Of a stretch of 64,000 nucleotides of DNA, positions 47,815 through 59,438 are shown piece by piece; the stretch's first letter is position 1, and each line of letters opens with the position of its first letter. The stretch comes from Delphinus delphis (lineage: Eukaryota > Chordata > Mammalia > Artiodactyla > Delphinidae). The DNA lies in contig NC_082703.1 of assembly GCF_949987515.2 (NCBI RefSeq), positions 8,208,680-8,272,679 of the forward strand, written 5' to 3'. The notes beneath the pieces are model-generated. The model had not been told where the DNA came from. It was given only the letters and a program-made list of their open reading frames with translations, and did not search any database. The position numbers were made by a program, and so were the translations under genes.

Positions 47815-48823
47815 TAGTAACCCCCCTTTATCCATGGAGGATACATTCCAAGAACCCCAGTGGAAGCCTGAAACCACAGATAGTACCAAATCCTATATAT
47901 ACTGTTTATTCCTATGATAAAGTTCAATTTATAAATTAGGCACAGTAAGAGATCAACAATACTAATAATAAAATAGAACAATTAAAACAATATACTGTAG
48001 GGGCTTCCCTGGTGGCGCAGTGGTTGAGAGTCTGCCTGCCGATGCAGGGGACACGGGTTCGTGCCCCGGTCCGGGAAGATCCCACATGCCGCGGAGCGGC
48101 TGGGCCCGTGAGCCATGGCCGCTGAGCCTGTGCGTCCAGAGCCTGTGCTCCGCAACGGCAGAGGCCACAACAGTGAGAGGCCTGCGTACCGCAACAAAAC
48201 AAAACAAAACAAAACAATATACTGTAATAAAAGTTATGTGAATGTAATCTCTCTCTCAAAATATCTTGTTGTACAAATTTAATGCTTTTCCACCTTAACG
48301 AAGTACTCATCATGTGTTCTGGCCATTATGGGGTATGACGGCAAAACGAGCATGAATTTCATTTTCCTTCTCACAATTTCACGGATACAAGATTTGTGCT
48401 TACTATAGATCTTAGCAACCTCAGCATAAAATTTTTTCTTTCTTTTTTAAGTCAAGAATTTTCACTTAAAGAAAGCACTTTTCAGCACCTGTTTGACATA
48501 TACGAATTTCCAGCATTACCACCCTTGCACTTTGGGGCCATTATCAATTAAAAGAAGGGTTACTTAAACTCAAGTACTGTGATACCAGGACAGTTAATGT
48601 GATAACCGAGATGGTTACTTAGAGATGAATGGGCGGTTTACTGTGGACAAAGGGATGATTCTTGTCCTGGGCAGGATGCAGTTGGATGGCATGAGATTTC
48701 ATCATGCTTCTCAGAATGGCATGTGACTTAAAACTTATGAATTATTTCTGGAATTTTCCATTTAATATTTTCAGAGTAAGGTTGACCATGGGTAACTGAA
48801 ACCACGGATAAGGGGGATGACTC
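47815..48823. mobile_element. Tigger-type (pogo-like) DNA transposon remnant, split by a SINE
   Basis: The left end (agtaaccccccctttatcca) and the reverse complement of the right end (gagtcatcccccttatccgt) form inverted repeats next to TA. Internal text (gcctgaaaccacagatagta, ataaattaggcacagtaaga) recalls non-coding Tigger derivatives. Without the SINE it is about 0.78 kb with no transposase frame, so it is a non-autonomous copy. Confidence 0.75.
48000..48210 (+). mobile_element. CHR SINE nested in the Tigger remnant
   Basis: Intact A and B boxes and a tail made of repeated aaaac units. The exact 16-bp target duplication aaaacaatatactgta lies at 47984-47999 and 48211-48226. Confidence 0.96.
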
Positions 48824-49783
48824 TATATTGAAATGAATCTATTGGAGAGTGTGAGCGACTCTTACATGACACATCAGTTTGTTAATGGAAAGAAAGGGTT
48901 GTGTTTTTGTGGTTAATTTTGTTTGGTTTGTTTGCCACGTTTTTCTTTTCTTTGATTGCTTTGTTTTCTAAAGGAAGTCTTATCCAGTGTTGCTACATGA
49001 TGACTGCAGTTTTGATAACACCAAATAATCTGCATTCACCCAAATGAAGCACAGAAAATGACTAGCGTGAATTTCTATTTTGTCTTATACTATTTCTATT
49101 TTACCTTCTGTTTCCTTTCTTGGCTCACCAGAAATGGAAAAGGTATAGTTTTCGGGTACTTCCACACTCCCCTACAGTAACTACATTGGCTGATGAAAAA
49201 CTAGCGTGAAGTCGTTTTTCCTCCCCATTCCCACCTACTCAATGAACTAGCTAAGCAAATATGTATATAAAGAAGGAAAACCCCGTACTGACACTGGGAT
49301 GTAGGAAAGGGTATGGTCTATAAACAAGAAGCTTTGAGAAATTTCTAGTAGATGTCATACTGCCAGGATCAGATTGAAGAAAGGACCCACACAACTTCTT
49401 GATCTTCCCAACTGACATTTGCCATCACCATTTGAAGGGTTCCAACAAGAAGTATATGGACACTTCTAAATGTGGAGATACAAAGATTAAAGGCAGGAGA
49501 GTAGGGGGTCAGGCAACAACTGGGGTGTCATATATATGGATCCAACTCATCATAGCAGCCCCACACACTAGATATCACACCAAATGAGAAACCCAAGTGA
49601 CACTGAGTCCTGGCCTGTGCCTAACACTAGTGGCAGGAACACTAGCATTTTTGATTCCCAAGGAGGACAAACACACCAGACAAATTCCAGAAAGCTACTG
49701 AAAATAGTAAAAATTACGGAAATAAATTCTTAGACATAGAAGGAAATGCTTTCCATTCTACCTACGATTCTCACGATAGGTTA
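48824..49783. other. Unique intronic DNA
   Basis: No gene or repeat was recognised; a T/G-rich stretch lies at about 48895-48975. Confidence 0.5.
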
Positions 49784-49802
49784 CCCAACCTGATTAGTTT
49801 CT

Positions 49803-49928
49803 CTCCCTCTTTTTTTTTTTTTGGCCACGCTGCACGACTTGCGGGATCTTAGTTCCCTGACCAGGGATTGAACCCGGGCCCCTGGCACTGGAAGTGCAGA
49901 GTCCTAACCACCAGACCACCAGGGAATT
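49803..49928 (-). mobile_element. CHR-1-like short SINE, minus strand
   Basis: T tail at 49810-49822, antisense tRNA-like body (attgaacccgggcccctgg), and antisense head ccaccagggaatt. The 19-bp target duplication cccaacctgattagtttct (49784-49802) matches 49929-49947 with one difference. Confidence 0.95.
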
Positions 49929-49947
49929 CCCAACCTAATTAGTTTCT

Positions 49948-50290
49948 GAATTGGCAAACTAGATACTTTTATCGCCTATGTTAGTTCCAAGGCTTGAAAG
50001 ATTCAGATAGGAACCTGTGTAACTTCTAATAGTAGGAAAAACATCCCCAGCCATATAAAAAGAATTATGCTACAAATGAAGGAGACAAACCACAGAACTG
50101 AAATTAAATGGCTTCCTCTAAGACTGGAAACAAGAGGCATTTTTAGATAACTTCTAATTTAAGTTCTTTAAAATCAAAAGGAAATAGTAACTGAGAATCT
50201 AGAGTAGGGATTTATAAATAGGATAACATCTGAGATCAAGAAAACTGCCACTATGCAGGAAGGAAAAAACAACATAACTGCTGAATTAGA
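49948..50290. other. Unique intronic DNA
   Basis: Nothing recognised. Confidence 0.5.
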
Positions 50291-50685
50291 AATATATATA
50301 TATGTATATATGTGTGTGTATATATATGTGTGTATATATATGTGTGTGTATATACGTGTATATATATATGTGTGTGTATATATGTGTGTGTATATATATG
50401 TGTGTATATATATGTGTGTGTATATATGTGTATATATGTGTGTGTATATATATGTGTGTATGTGTGTGTATATATATGTGTACATATGTGTATATACGTG
50501 TGTGTATACATGTGTATGTGTGTGTGTGTATATATGTGTGTGTATACGTGTGTATATATGTGTGTGTATATATGTGTGTATATATGTGTGTATATATATG
50601 TGTGTGTGTATATATATGTGTGTGTGTGTGTATATATATGTGTGTGTGTGTATGTATGTGTGTATATATATATATATGTATATAT
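50291..50685. repeat. TG/TA alternating microsatellite, about 395 bp
   Basis: It is almost wholly alternating pyrimidine-purine steps, with tatatatg and tgtgtgta units mixed and rare tacgtg and acatg variants. It stays open in several frames on both strands, giving artefactual YVCVYIC and THIYTH proteins up to 231 codons. Confidence 0.98.
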
Positions 50686-50739
50686 CATGGAGATAGTAGA
50701 CAGCATACTGAAGACTGCTGAAAACTGAACTAGCGAAAC

Positions 50740-51315
50740 AGAAGACAGATTTATCAGTCAGGATCCAGGCAGGAAAACAAAGCATACCAGATGTTTTAAC
50801 AGAAAATATTAATGTAAAAATTGAAGGACTAAAAAGGCAAAAGGGGGAACTGCTAGGATCTGGTCCCACCCTAAGGATGGGGAATGGGGGAGCAAAGGGA
50901 AGAGGCTGGGGTTATAGAACTTTGAAGCTTAGAGGCGGCTCAGTTCTCCAAGGAGAGGGCACTGGGTTTTGGTGCTCGCACCTCAGGAACTTGGAAGAGG
51001 GACCCAAGGCATCAAGACCTAGACCTCTGAAGAAAGACTGTCCACCAGACTGGGGCTGGCATCTCTTGGGGGAAGGGGATGGAGCGGGAGAGCATAATAA
51101 AGCTGGATCTGGAAGTACTGAAAATAAGTGCGAAACAAGAAACTGCCACTTCTAACATAAAGCAACTCTGCTGGGAAGATGGTGACAAAGACAGAAAATG
51201 AACAGAAAGAAGCAGCCTTCCTCCCTATTTCACTGTCCAGTCTCCTGTGGCACCCCCTAATTGGTGGAACCTTACAGGGAGCCGGGATCTGGCAAGGAGG
51301 TCCCAGCCTTAGCTT
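50740..51315. mobile_element. Ancient interspersed repeat (MER-type), family not named
   Basis: atcagtcaggatccaggcag, ttttaacagaaaatattaat and the later ctaattggtggaaccttaca, gggagccgggatctggc resemble an old mammalian LTR or MER repeat. This is recognition by phrase only. Confidence 0.4.
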
Positions 51316-51402
51316 CACAAATTACAAACCAGTGGTTTTTGAGATAGAAGGCAATGGCTTAGCATCCAGCAAAACCCAGTTTAAGAAACGTGCTCTAGGG
51401 AC

Positions 51403-51765
51403 TTCCCTGGTGGCGCAATGGTTAAGAATCCGCCTGCCAATGCAGGGGACACGGGTTCGAGCCCTGGTCCGGGAAGGTCCCACATGTGGCTGAGCAACTA
51501 AGCCCATGCACCACAACTACTGAGCCTGCGCTCTAGAGCCCCTGAGCCACAACTAATGAGCCCACATGCCACAACTACTGAAGCCCGTGCGCCTAGAGCC
51601 TGTGCTCTGCAACAAGTGAAACCACTGCAACGAGAAGCCCGCGCACCACAACGAAGAGTAGCCCCTGCTCGCCGCAACTAGAGAAAGCCCACGCACGGCA
51701 ACAAAGACCCAATGCAGCCAAAAATAAATAAGTAAGTAATAAAATAAATTTATAAAAAAAAAAAA
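51403..51765 (+). mobile_element. Long-form CHR SINE
   Basis: Head cttccctggtggcgcaatgg, long body with three cacaactactgagcc-like blocks, and tail aaaaataaataagtaagtaa. The imperfect flanks cgtgctctag and tgtcctctag may be the target duplication. Confidence 0.94.
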
Positions 51766-51799
51766 GATATGTCCTCTAGTAGGGCTCTAATAATTGCTT

Positions 51800-51945
51800 A
51801 CTCCATATCTGTTTTCCTCACTAGATCATCAGTGCAATGAATGTGGGCTTTATGTCTGAGATGTTCACCCTTATAGTCCCAGTGCCTACTAACCAGCTGA
51901 TACAGGGAAGGTTCTTAATAAACACAAGTTGAATAAATGAGCTAA
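51800..51945 (+). mobile_element. LINE-2 3' end relic
   Basis: agatcatcagtgcaatgaat, agtcccagtgcctactaacc, then ttcttaataaacacaagttg and aataaatga follow the L2 3' end (cccagtgcctagcacagtgc, then caataaatgtttgttgaatg). Confidence 0.7.
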
Positions 51946-52304
51946 GAGGAAAATGATAAAATGGTAATGAATTTACCAGAAGAAAAAGGTGAAATAAATA
52001 ACAAAAGATAATGTTGAGATAGAGAAATATGATTTAAATATCATTGAAAATTTAGAAGGAGACAACAAGCCCAAAGAAAATAAATGATAATTAATATAAT
52101 AATGGTAACCATGTCTTCTCCAAGGTTGAAAACAAACCAACTTCAGTTTACAAAAGAGCTCATTGCACACAAGGCAAAATAATTTTGAAAAGAAAAAAAA
52201 GTTCCTGGATATATCATAGTTGAAAGTTTGAATTAACAAAATTTTTAAAAATTGTAAAAATAATTTTACAAGTATTTTACAGTAAATAAACAGAAGTAAC
52301 TAAA
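51946..52304. other. AT-rich intronic DNA
   Basis: No recognised feature. Confidence 0.5.
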
Positions 52305-54025
52305 AATTTCACATATTGAAAGAATTAATATTGTTAAAATGTCCATATTGTCCAAAGCCAATTCAATGCAATCCCTATCAGAATCCCAATGTCATTTTCA
52401 CAGAAACAGAACAAAACTCCTAAACTCAGCATGGAACCACAAAAGACCCTGAAGAGCCAAAACAATCCTGAAAAAGAACAAAGCAGGAGGCACTGCATTT
52501 CCTGATTTCACACTATACCATAAAGCAGTAGTAATCAAAACAGTATGGTATAGGTATAAATACAGACAAATAGATCAATGAAACAGAATCGAGAACCCAG
52601 AAATAAAACCTCATATGTATGGTTCAGTATTTGACAAGGGATACAAGTATACCAAACGGGGAAAGGACGGTCTCTTCAATAGTGGTGCTGGACAAACTGG
52701 ATATATGTACATGTGAAAGAGTGAAATGTGAAAGAGAAGAACTCTTCCCTTACACCACACAGAAAAGTTAACTTGAAATGAATCAAAGATTTAAATATAA
52801 AGCCTGAAACTGTGAAACTCCTAGAGGAAAACAAAGGAAAAAGAAGAAGCTTCTTGACAATAATTTTTTCGGATATAACACCAAAAGCACAAGCAACAAA
52901 AGAAAAAAATAAACAAGTAAGACTATAACAAATTAAAAAGTTTCTGTGCAGCAAAAGAAATGATCAACAAAGTGAATGCCAACCTAAGGAACGGGAGAAA
53001 ATATTTTGAAACCATTTATATGATAAGGTGTTACTATACAAAATATATAAGGAACTCATTAAACTCAGCAGCAAAAAAAATTCAAATAATCCAATTTAAA
53101 AAATGGGCAAAGGACTTGAATAGACATCTTTCCAGAGAAGATATACAAATGGCCAATAGGTACATGAGGTGTTCAACATCACTAATCGTCAAAGAAATGC
53201 AAAAATCAAATCCACAGTGAGATATCACCTCACTCCTGTTAGAATGGCCAATATCAAAAGGATAAGAGTTAAGTTTTGATGAGGATGTAGAGAAAAGGGA
53301 ACTCTTGTGCACTGTTGGTGGGAATGTAAATTGGGGCAGCCACTGTGGAAAGCAGTATGGAAGTTCCTAAAATTAAAAAAAAAGTAACAACGATATGATC
53401 CAGCAATCCCATTCCTGCATATATATCCAAAGGAAACAAAATCACTATCTAGAAGAGATATCTACACCCCCGTGTTCATAGCATTACTTACAATGATATG
53501 GAAATGACCTAAGTGTCCACAGATGGATGAACAGATGAATAAACTATGATACACACATGCACACACACACGCTAAGTGAAATAAATCAGAGAAAGACAAA
53601 TACTGCATGATCTCACATAGATGAAGCATATAATGTATGATTCCACATACGCGAAATCTAAAAAGGCTCAACTCAAAGAAACAAGGAGTAGATTGTTGGT
53701 TGCCAGGGGTTGAGGGAAATGGAAGATGGTGGTTAAAGGATAAAACTTCAAGTCATAAGATGAATAAGTTCTGGGGACCTAACGTACAGCACAGTGGATA
53801 TAGTTAACAGTACTGTATTGCATATGTGAAATTTATTGAGAGCAAATTTTAAATGTTCTCACTACTATACATATAAAACTGTGTGAGGTGATGGGTGTTG
53901 TTAATTAACATCAGTGTGGTCCTCATTCCTCAATATAAATACATATCAAATCATCACACTGTGGTCCTTAAAGTTACACAATGGTATTTGTCAAATATAT
54001 CTTCTCCGTAAAGCTCGATGAAGAA
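52305..54025 (+). mobile_element. Old LINE-1 (L1M-like), 3' 1.7 kb
   Basis: It runs from the late ORF2 thumb region (attaatattgttaaaatgtc, ccctatcagaatcccaatg) through the Cys-rich end (gcactgttggtgggaatgt at about 53310) to a 3' UTR that differs from the younger copies (tgatgggtgttgttaattaa, catcacactgtggtcctta). Coding capacity is lost throughout. A short CA-rich run at 53552-53571 sits at the same L1 position as the (CA)30 at 15511. Confidence 0.88.
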
Positions 54026-54364
54026 ATAAAATCTGAAATAAAGGACTGACAATGAAACAAAAAGCAGGCTACAACTGAAACTTTTCCCTGTATTAGCCAA
54101 TACCAGAGTATAATTATGTAACCAAATCTATGTTTTTGTTTTTTAGTGAAAAAGTATGGGTACTAATTTTCCATTCCCAAATAAGTTATTATTCATGAGC
54201 AAACTAATAATAATATAGTCTCAGACATGATAATTTCAAGAGATTGTAGGCAGCCACATATCCTTTCTGAAAACATTACATTTTTACATAAACTAACTAA
54301 TGAGAAGACAAAGTAATGAATTAAGTATTTGAGTTATGATTTAAGAAGAAAATCTGGCGGTGGA
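54026..54364. other. AT-rich intronic DNA
   Basis: No recognised feature. Confidence 0.5.
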
Positions 54365-54379
54365 CAATAAAAAGCACTT

Positions 54380-54461
54380 AAAATTTTCAAATCCACTAGA
54401 AGGCTGTTTCGTCTACACTGAAAATTTTCAAATCAACCAGAAGGCTGTTTCGTCTACACTG
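54380..54461. repeat. 41-bp tandem duplication inside Tigger1
   Basis: Two units beginning aaaattttcaaatc and ending ggctgtttcgtctacactg, 41 bp each, differing at a few positions in the middle (cacta against aacca). Confidence 0.97.
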
Positions 54462-54998
54462 AAGATCTGTTGTTTAGCACAGCCTCCCTCATTAATTATC
54501 TCAGCTAGATCTTCTGGATAACCTGCTGCAGCTTCTCCCTCAGCACTCGCTGCTCACCTATGTTCTGAAAATGCGCTTCTTTGCTTATACCTCATGAATG
54601 AACCTCTGCTACTTCAAACTTTTCTTCTGCAGCTTCCTTGCCTCTCTCAGGCTTCACAGAATTGAACAGAGGTAGGGTCTTGCTCTGGATTAGGCTTAGA
54701 CTTAAGGGAATGTTACGTCTGGTTTGATCTTCTATCCGCACCATTCGAACTTTCTCCACATCAGTCACAAGGCTGTTTTGCTTCTTATCATTTGTGTTTT
54801 CATTGAAGTGGTTTTAACTTCCTTCCAGAACTTTTCCTTTGCATCCACGACTTGGCTAACTGTTTAATGCAAAAGGTCTAGCTTTTGGCTTATCTCAGCT
54901 TTCAGCATGCCTTCCTCACTAAGCTTAATCATTTCTAGCTCTTGATTTAAAGTGAGTTATGTGCAACTCTTCCTTTCACTTGCACACTTAGAGGCCAT
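54380..54998 (-). pseudogene. Tigger1 transposase, N-terminal remnant
   Basis: From ATG at 54998 the minus strand reads MASKCASERKSC, a stop, then LTLNQELEMIKLSEEGMLKAEI, the helix-turn-helix DNA-binding start of pogo-type transposases. Shifted pieces continue to SVDETAF near 54440-54461, the motif with the first catalytic aspartate. That motif is present twice through a 41-bp tandem duplication (54380-54420 and 54421-54461). Several stops and frameshifts make it non-functional. Confidence 0.87.
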
Positions 54999-55400
54999 GG
55001 TAGGGTTTTTAATTGGCCTAATTTCAATATCATTGTGTCTCAGGGAATAGGGAGACTCAAGCAGAGGAAGAGAGAGAGGGGAACAGCTGGTTGGTGGAGC
55101 AGTGAGAACACATACAAAATTTACGGATTAAGTTCAGCATTTTACATGGGCGTGCTTCATGGCACCCCAAGACAATTACAATAGTGACATCAAAGATCAC
55201 TACACAGATTACCATAATGAATATAATGAAAAAGTTTGAAATACTGTGAGAATTTCCAAAATGTGACACAGAGACACAAAGCGAGAAAATGCTGCTGGAA
55301 AAATGACACTTGCTCAACACAGGGTTGCCAGAAACCTTCAATTTGTAAAAAAACGCAGTATATGCAATAAAGCGAACCACAATAAAATGAGGTATGCCCG

Positions 55401-57603
55401 TATTTGTTTGAATTCTTGGTCTGCCACTTATTAGCACCTTGACTTGATAAGAATCTTTATCTCTCTATACCTCATTTACTGTTTCAATCGGGCTTTTACT
55501 GGCTTAAAAAAAATTTTTTTTTTTTTTGCCTATAGAGGCTCTCGTTTCTTTCTTCTAAGTCTATGCAAAATGCTTGCCTAGCTACCTCTCTTTCCATAAG
55601 TTATCACATCACATAAGGACACTCTTTTATTAGCCTTGGTCTTCTATTCATATATATTGAGAGGGTGGAATATAAATAGATTTCCACCTTCCGATCTCAC
55701 TTATGCTCACGTGGTCTATGGAAAGAAGAAAAATAATAATTTCACATTATTTTGTATAAGGGAACTGAACCAAACTGCATACATACACATCAAGATTGAA
55801 GATTTAAAAATTTTTAAATAGCAACTGGTATGGGATTACTATACATATGTCATAGGAAAAGCCCTAAAGAGAAATCACTCAACATTTCAAAGATTTGCTA
55901 CTGTATGAATATGGGTATATTCAGTATCTTCTGCATCTGTTTCTGTATTTTCTAAAATTTTCTGTGATGAATGTGGATTACTTTTATAGCCAGAAAAAAT
56001 AATGTCCCCCAAAAAAACCCTTTTCCTACAAGTTGTCAAGATTCTCTCAACTAGACGAAACTGAATCAGAAGCCAGGGAAGAAGTACATTTTGTTTTATT
56101 TTATTATATCAAGCTTCACTCCTACGATGTCTATTAAAGGAAGCAAGAAGAACTATATTTTTCAATCTTTAGTAAGTGCTAAGATAGTCTTCTTTGATTT
56201 TACGTATGGGAAATCTCTGCACATGAGAAAAAAATCTTTCATCTGTTTTGTTCCTTGCCTTTCCTCTAGTACCTGGAAAGGTATACAGTAGTCACTTAAT
56301 AAATATTCATTGAAAGAATGAATAAATCAGTGAGTTTCCATTTCAGCTCATCTGAACGATTATAAGAAACTAATATACAACTAAGTCTCCAATAGTTAAA
56401 CTGACTAGGAGAAGCAAAAACACCAATAGATAAATGTACTACAGCGATGTTAAAGTAACACTTATTCATTCTCATCTTCATTGCTAGTATGAATGATACT
56501 AACAGTCATCAACACTGACCAATTTGGAGAATTATCCTGTTTGCTTCTGCTCCCTCTTCACCCTGTCCCCCCTGTTCAGTTCCACAGCAGAATGCCAACG
56601 AGGCACATGACGACTAGAAACAAAGCAGATGGCAAGAGGAGGGGAAGGTGTTGAAGCCAGGTATTTGGCTAATCTGTAAATCATATAATCGGCAAAAGGA
56701 CCAACCAGAAGCAGCACCTGCCAATAAGTAGTCCATCTGGGGCCGGGCCATGGGGAAGCAGCAGCCTCCCTTTCCTCACCCTATTCCCTCTTTGGCCTTT
56801 TTCTCATTTTCCTTTCATGCTACTATGTTAGAAAAGTCATTGTAGCACAAGAAAATCAATAGCAATTCAATTCCAAATAATAGTTCTTTGCAGCTCAGAA
56901 ACACCAGGGAGTTATCGGCTCATTCAATGTTCTGGCAGTTAACGCAATGAAATAAAAATAATTTACTCATTCAAACCAAATCAGCCAGTGAAAAATCATA
57001 GTCATTTTTTTTTTCATAGTCATAGTCATTTGTTAAGATTGCAAGAGGACGGCACAACGTACCACTAGTGCTCAAATACACTGGTATTCAAATCAGGGTC
57101 AGATCCTTCCCAGCCACATATTACTAAAGGAACAACAGACCACATTTTTCATACATAAAAGGAATTTGTAACTCGGCCAAATACAGATCACTTGTTGTAA
57201 TAAAAGCGCTGGTTCAAATGCAGAACAGCTGGATGCCCACAAAACGGAAGTCAAGGCTTGGTGCCCCCGTTTGGTTCTGCCTAAATCCTCCAGCCCCAGA
57301 TGGTTAGAACCTGAGGACTCAGCTCCTAACTTTAGTTCCCAAAGGACACATAAAAAAGGCTTTCTGTCAGGTCAGTGCTCTCCTTGGTGATAACCTCCTC
57401 GTATTTGGTGCATTTACCAATGCTTCTCTTGCCAGCCTGGCTTAAAACCTCTGCCTCGCTTACGTCTATGAATTCTGCCCATTGCTTGACCCACTAATCC
57501 CTGTTGACGCCAGGCTGCTCGCAGCTCTCACTTCGTGGCTTTGCTGTGGATCCTCCAGTGCAGATGTTGCTGTCTCTTTGAAGGAATAAAGGACAATTCC
57601 ACA
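55401..57603. other. Unique intronic DNA with an L2 tail
   Basis: A LINE-2 3' end is visible at about 56255-56330 (gtacctggaaaggtatacag, taataaatattcattgaaag). T runs lie at 55508-55528 and 57006-57014. No exon or other gene was recognised in 2.2 kb. Confidence 0.55.
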
Positions 57604-57611
57604 TGTAGATT
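57604..57611. repeat. Left target-site duplication of L1 copy C
   Basis: tgtagatt, identical to 61669-61676 at the other end of the element. Confidence 0.7.
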
Positions 57612-57843
57612 TTTTTTCTTCTGGATTCGGAGAATCCCAGTTGTTTTTTTTTTTAATTTTATGCAGCAAATTCTTGTAAGTTATCTATTTTATACATATT
57701 AGTGTATGTATGTCAACCCCCATCCCCCAATTCATCCCACCACCACCCGCCTCCCACCGTATTCCCCTCTTGGTGTCCATACATTTATTCTCTACATCTG
57801 TGTCTCTATTTCCCCCTGGTAAACCAGTTCATCCGTTCCATTT

Positions 57844-59023
57844 TTATAAATTCCACATATATGCGCTAACATACAATACTTGTTTTTCTTTCTGACTTAC
57901 TTCATTCTGTGTGACACTCTCTAGGCCATTCACATCTCTACAAAGGACCCAATTCTGTTCCTTTTTATAGCTGAGTAATATTCCATTGTATACATGTACC
58001 ACATCTTCTTTATCTATTACTCTTTTGACGGGCATTTAGGTTGTTTCCATGACCTGGCTACTGTAAATAGTGCTGCAATGAACACTGGGGTGCATGTGTC
58101 TTTTTGAATTATGGTTTTCTCTGGGTATATGCCCAGTAGTGGTATTGCTGGGTAATAGGGTAATTCTAATTTTAGTTTCTTAAGGAACCTCCATACTGTT
58201 GTCCATAGTGGCTGTATCAATTTACATTCCCATCAACAGTGAAAGAGGGTTCCCCTTTCTCCACACCCTCTCCAGCATTTATTGTTTGTAGATTTTCTGA
58301 TGATGCCCATTCTAACTGGTGTGAGGTGATACCTCATTGTAGTTTTGATTTGCATTTCTCTAATGATTAGTGATGTTGAGCAACCTTTCATGTGTTTGTT
58401 GGTAATCCGTATATCTTCTTTGGAGAGATGTCTATTTATGTCTTCTGCCCACTTTTGGATTGGGTTGTTTGTTTTTTTGATATTGAGCTGCATGAGCTGC
58501 TTGTATATTTTGTAGATTAATCCTTTATCAGTTGCTTTGTTTGCAAATAGTTTCTCCCATTCTGAGGGTTATCATTTCATCTTGTTTATGGTTTCCTTGG
58601 CTGTGCAAAAGCTTTTTAAGTTTCATTAGGTCCCATTTGTTTATTTTTGTTTTCATTTTCATTTCTCTAGTAGATGGGGCAAAAAGGATCTTGCTGTGAT
58701 TTCTGTCAGAGTGTTCTGCCTATGTTTTCCTCTAAGAATTTTATACTGTCTGCCCTTACATGGAGTTCTTTAATCCACTTTGAGTTTATTTTTGTGTACA
58801 GTATTAGGGAGTGTTCTAATTTCATTCTTTTACATGTAACTGTCAAGTTTTCCCGGCACCAGTTACTGAAGAGACTGTCTCTTCTCCATTGTATATCCTT
58901 GCCTCCTTCGTCATAGATTAGTTGACCATAGGTGCATGGGTTTATCTCTGGCCTTTCTATCCTGTTCCATTGACCTATATTTCTGTTTTTGTGCCAGTAC
59001 CATTCTGCCTTGATTACTGTAGT
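57844..59023 (-). pseudogene. LINE-1 ORF2, late part, copy C
   Basis: Minus-strand pieces: the part before the Cys-rich region, from 59023 leftwards (around [19 protein letters not shown] and [19 protein letters not shown] in the 58706-59155 frame); the Cys-rich region [16 protein letters not shown] (58233-58493 frame); then 58017-58220 and 57844-58035 to the end (MWNL). Broken by frameshifts. Confidence 0.9.
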
Positions 59024-59381
59024 CCCATACAGGATAAACCCAAGGAGAAACATGCCGAGACACATAGTAATCAAATTGACAACAATTAAAGACAAAGAAA
59101 AATTACTGAAGGCAACAAGGGAAAAACAACAAGTAACATATAAGAGAACTCCCATAAGGTTAACAGCTGATTTCTCAGCAGAAACTCTACAAGCTAGAAG
59201 GGAGTGGCACGATATGCTTACAGTGATGAAAGGGAAGAACCTACAACCAAGATTACACTACCCAGCAAGAATCTCATTCAGATTTGATGGAGAAATCAAA
59301 ACCTTTACAGACAAGCAAAAGCTATAAGAATTCAGCACCACCAAACCAGTTCTACACCAAATGCTAAAGGAACTTTTCTAA
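59024..59381 (+). pseudogene. LINE-1 ORF1 C-terminal part, inside the inverted block
   Basis: It begins within [17 protein letters not shown] and continues through [19 protein letters not shown] and ISFRFDGEIKTFTDKQKL, with an in-frame stop at 59325-59327 and the normal end at 59379-59381. This is the C-terminal RNA-binding domain of ORF1p. It lies on the strand opposite to the rest of copy C. Confidence 0.9.
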
Positions 59382-59438
59382 GTGGGAAACACAAGAGAAG
59401 AAAAGGATTTACAAAACAAACCCAAAACAATTAAGAAA

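Larger units (their letters stand above)
54365..55400 (-). mobile_element. Tigger1 DNA transposon, 5' half
   Basis: The right end, ataaaatgaggtatgcccg at 55382-55400, is the antisense of the Tigger terminal repeat (cgggcatacctcattttat) and is followed by TA. The subterminal and 5' UTR text of Tigger1 follows leftward (ttcaatttgtaaaaaaacgc, gtcatggcaccc-type phrase near 55160), then the transposase start. The left terminus is missing, so only about 1 kb of the 2.4-kb element remains. Confidence 0.88.

Noticed and set aside
50174..50869. Long reading frames (to 231 codons) rich in Tyr, Ile, Thr, His or Val, Cys on both strands
   Set aside because: They are translations of the TG/TA microsatellite, open in several frames at once.
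54380..54461. Two direct repeats considered as the start of a CRISPR-like array
   Set aside because: Only two adjacent units without spacers, inside a Tigger relic in a mammalian genome.
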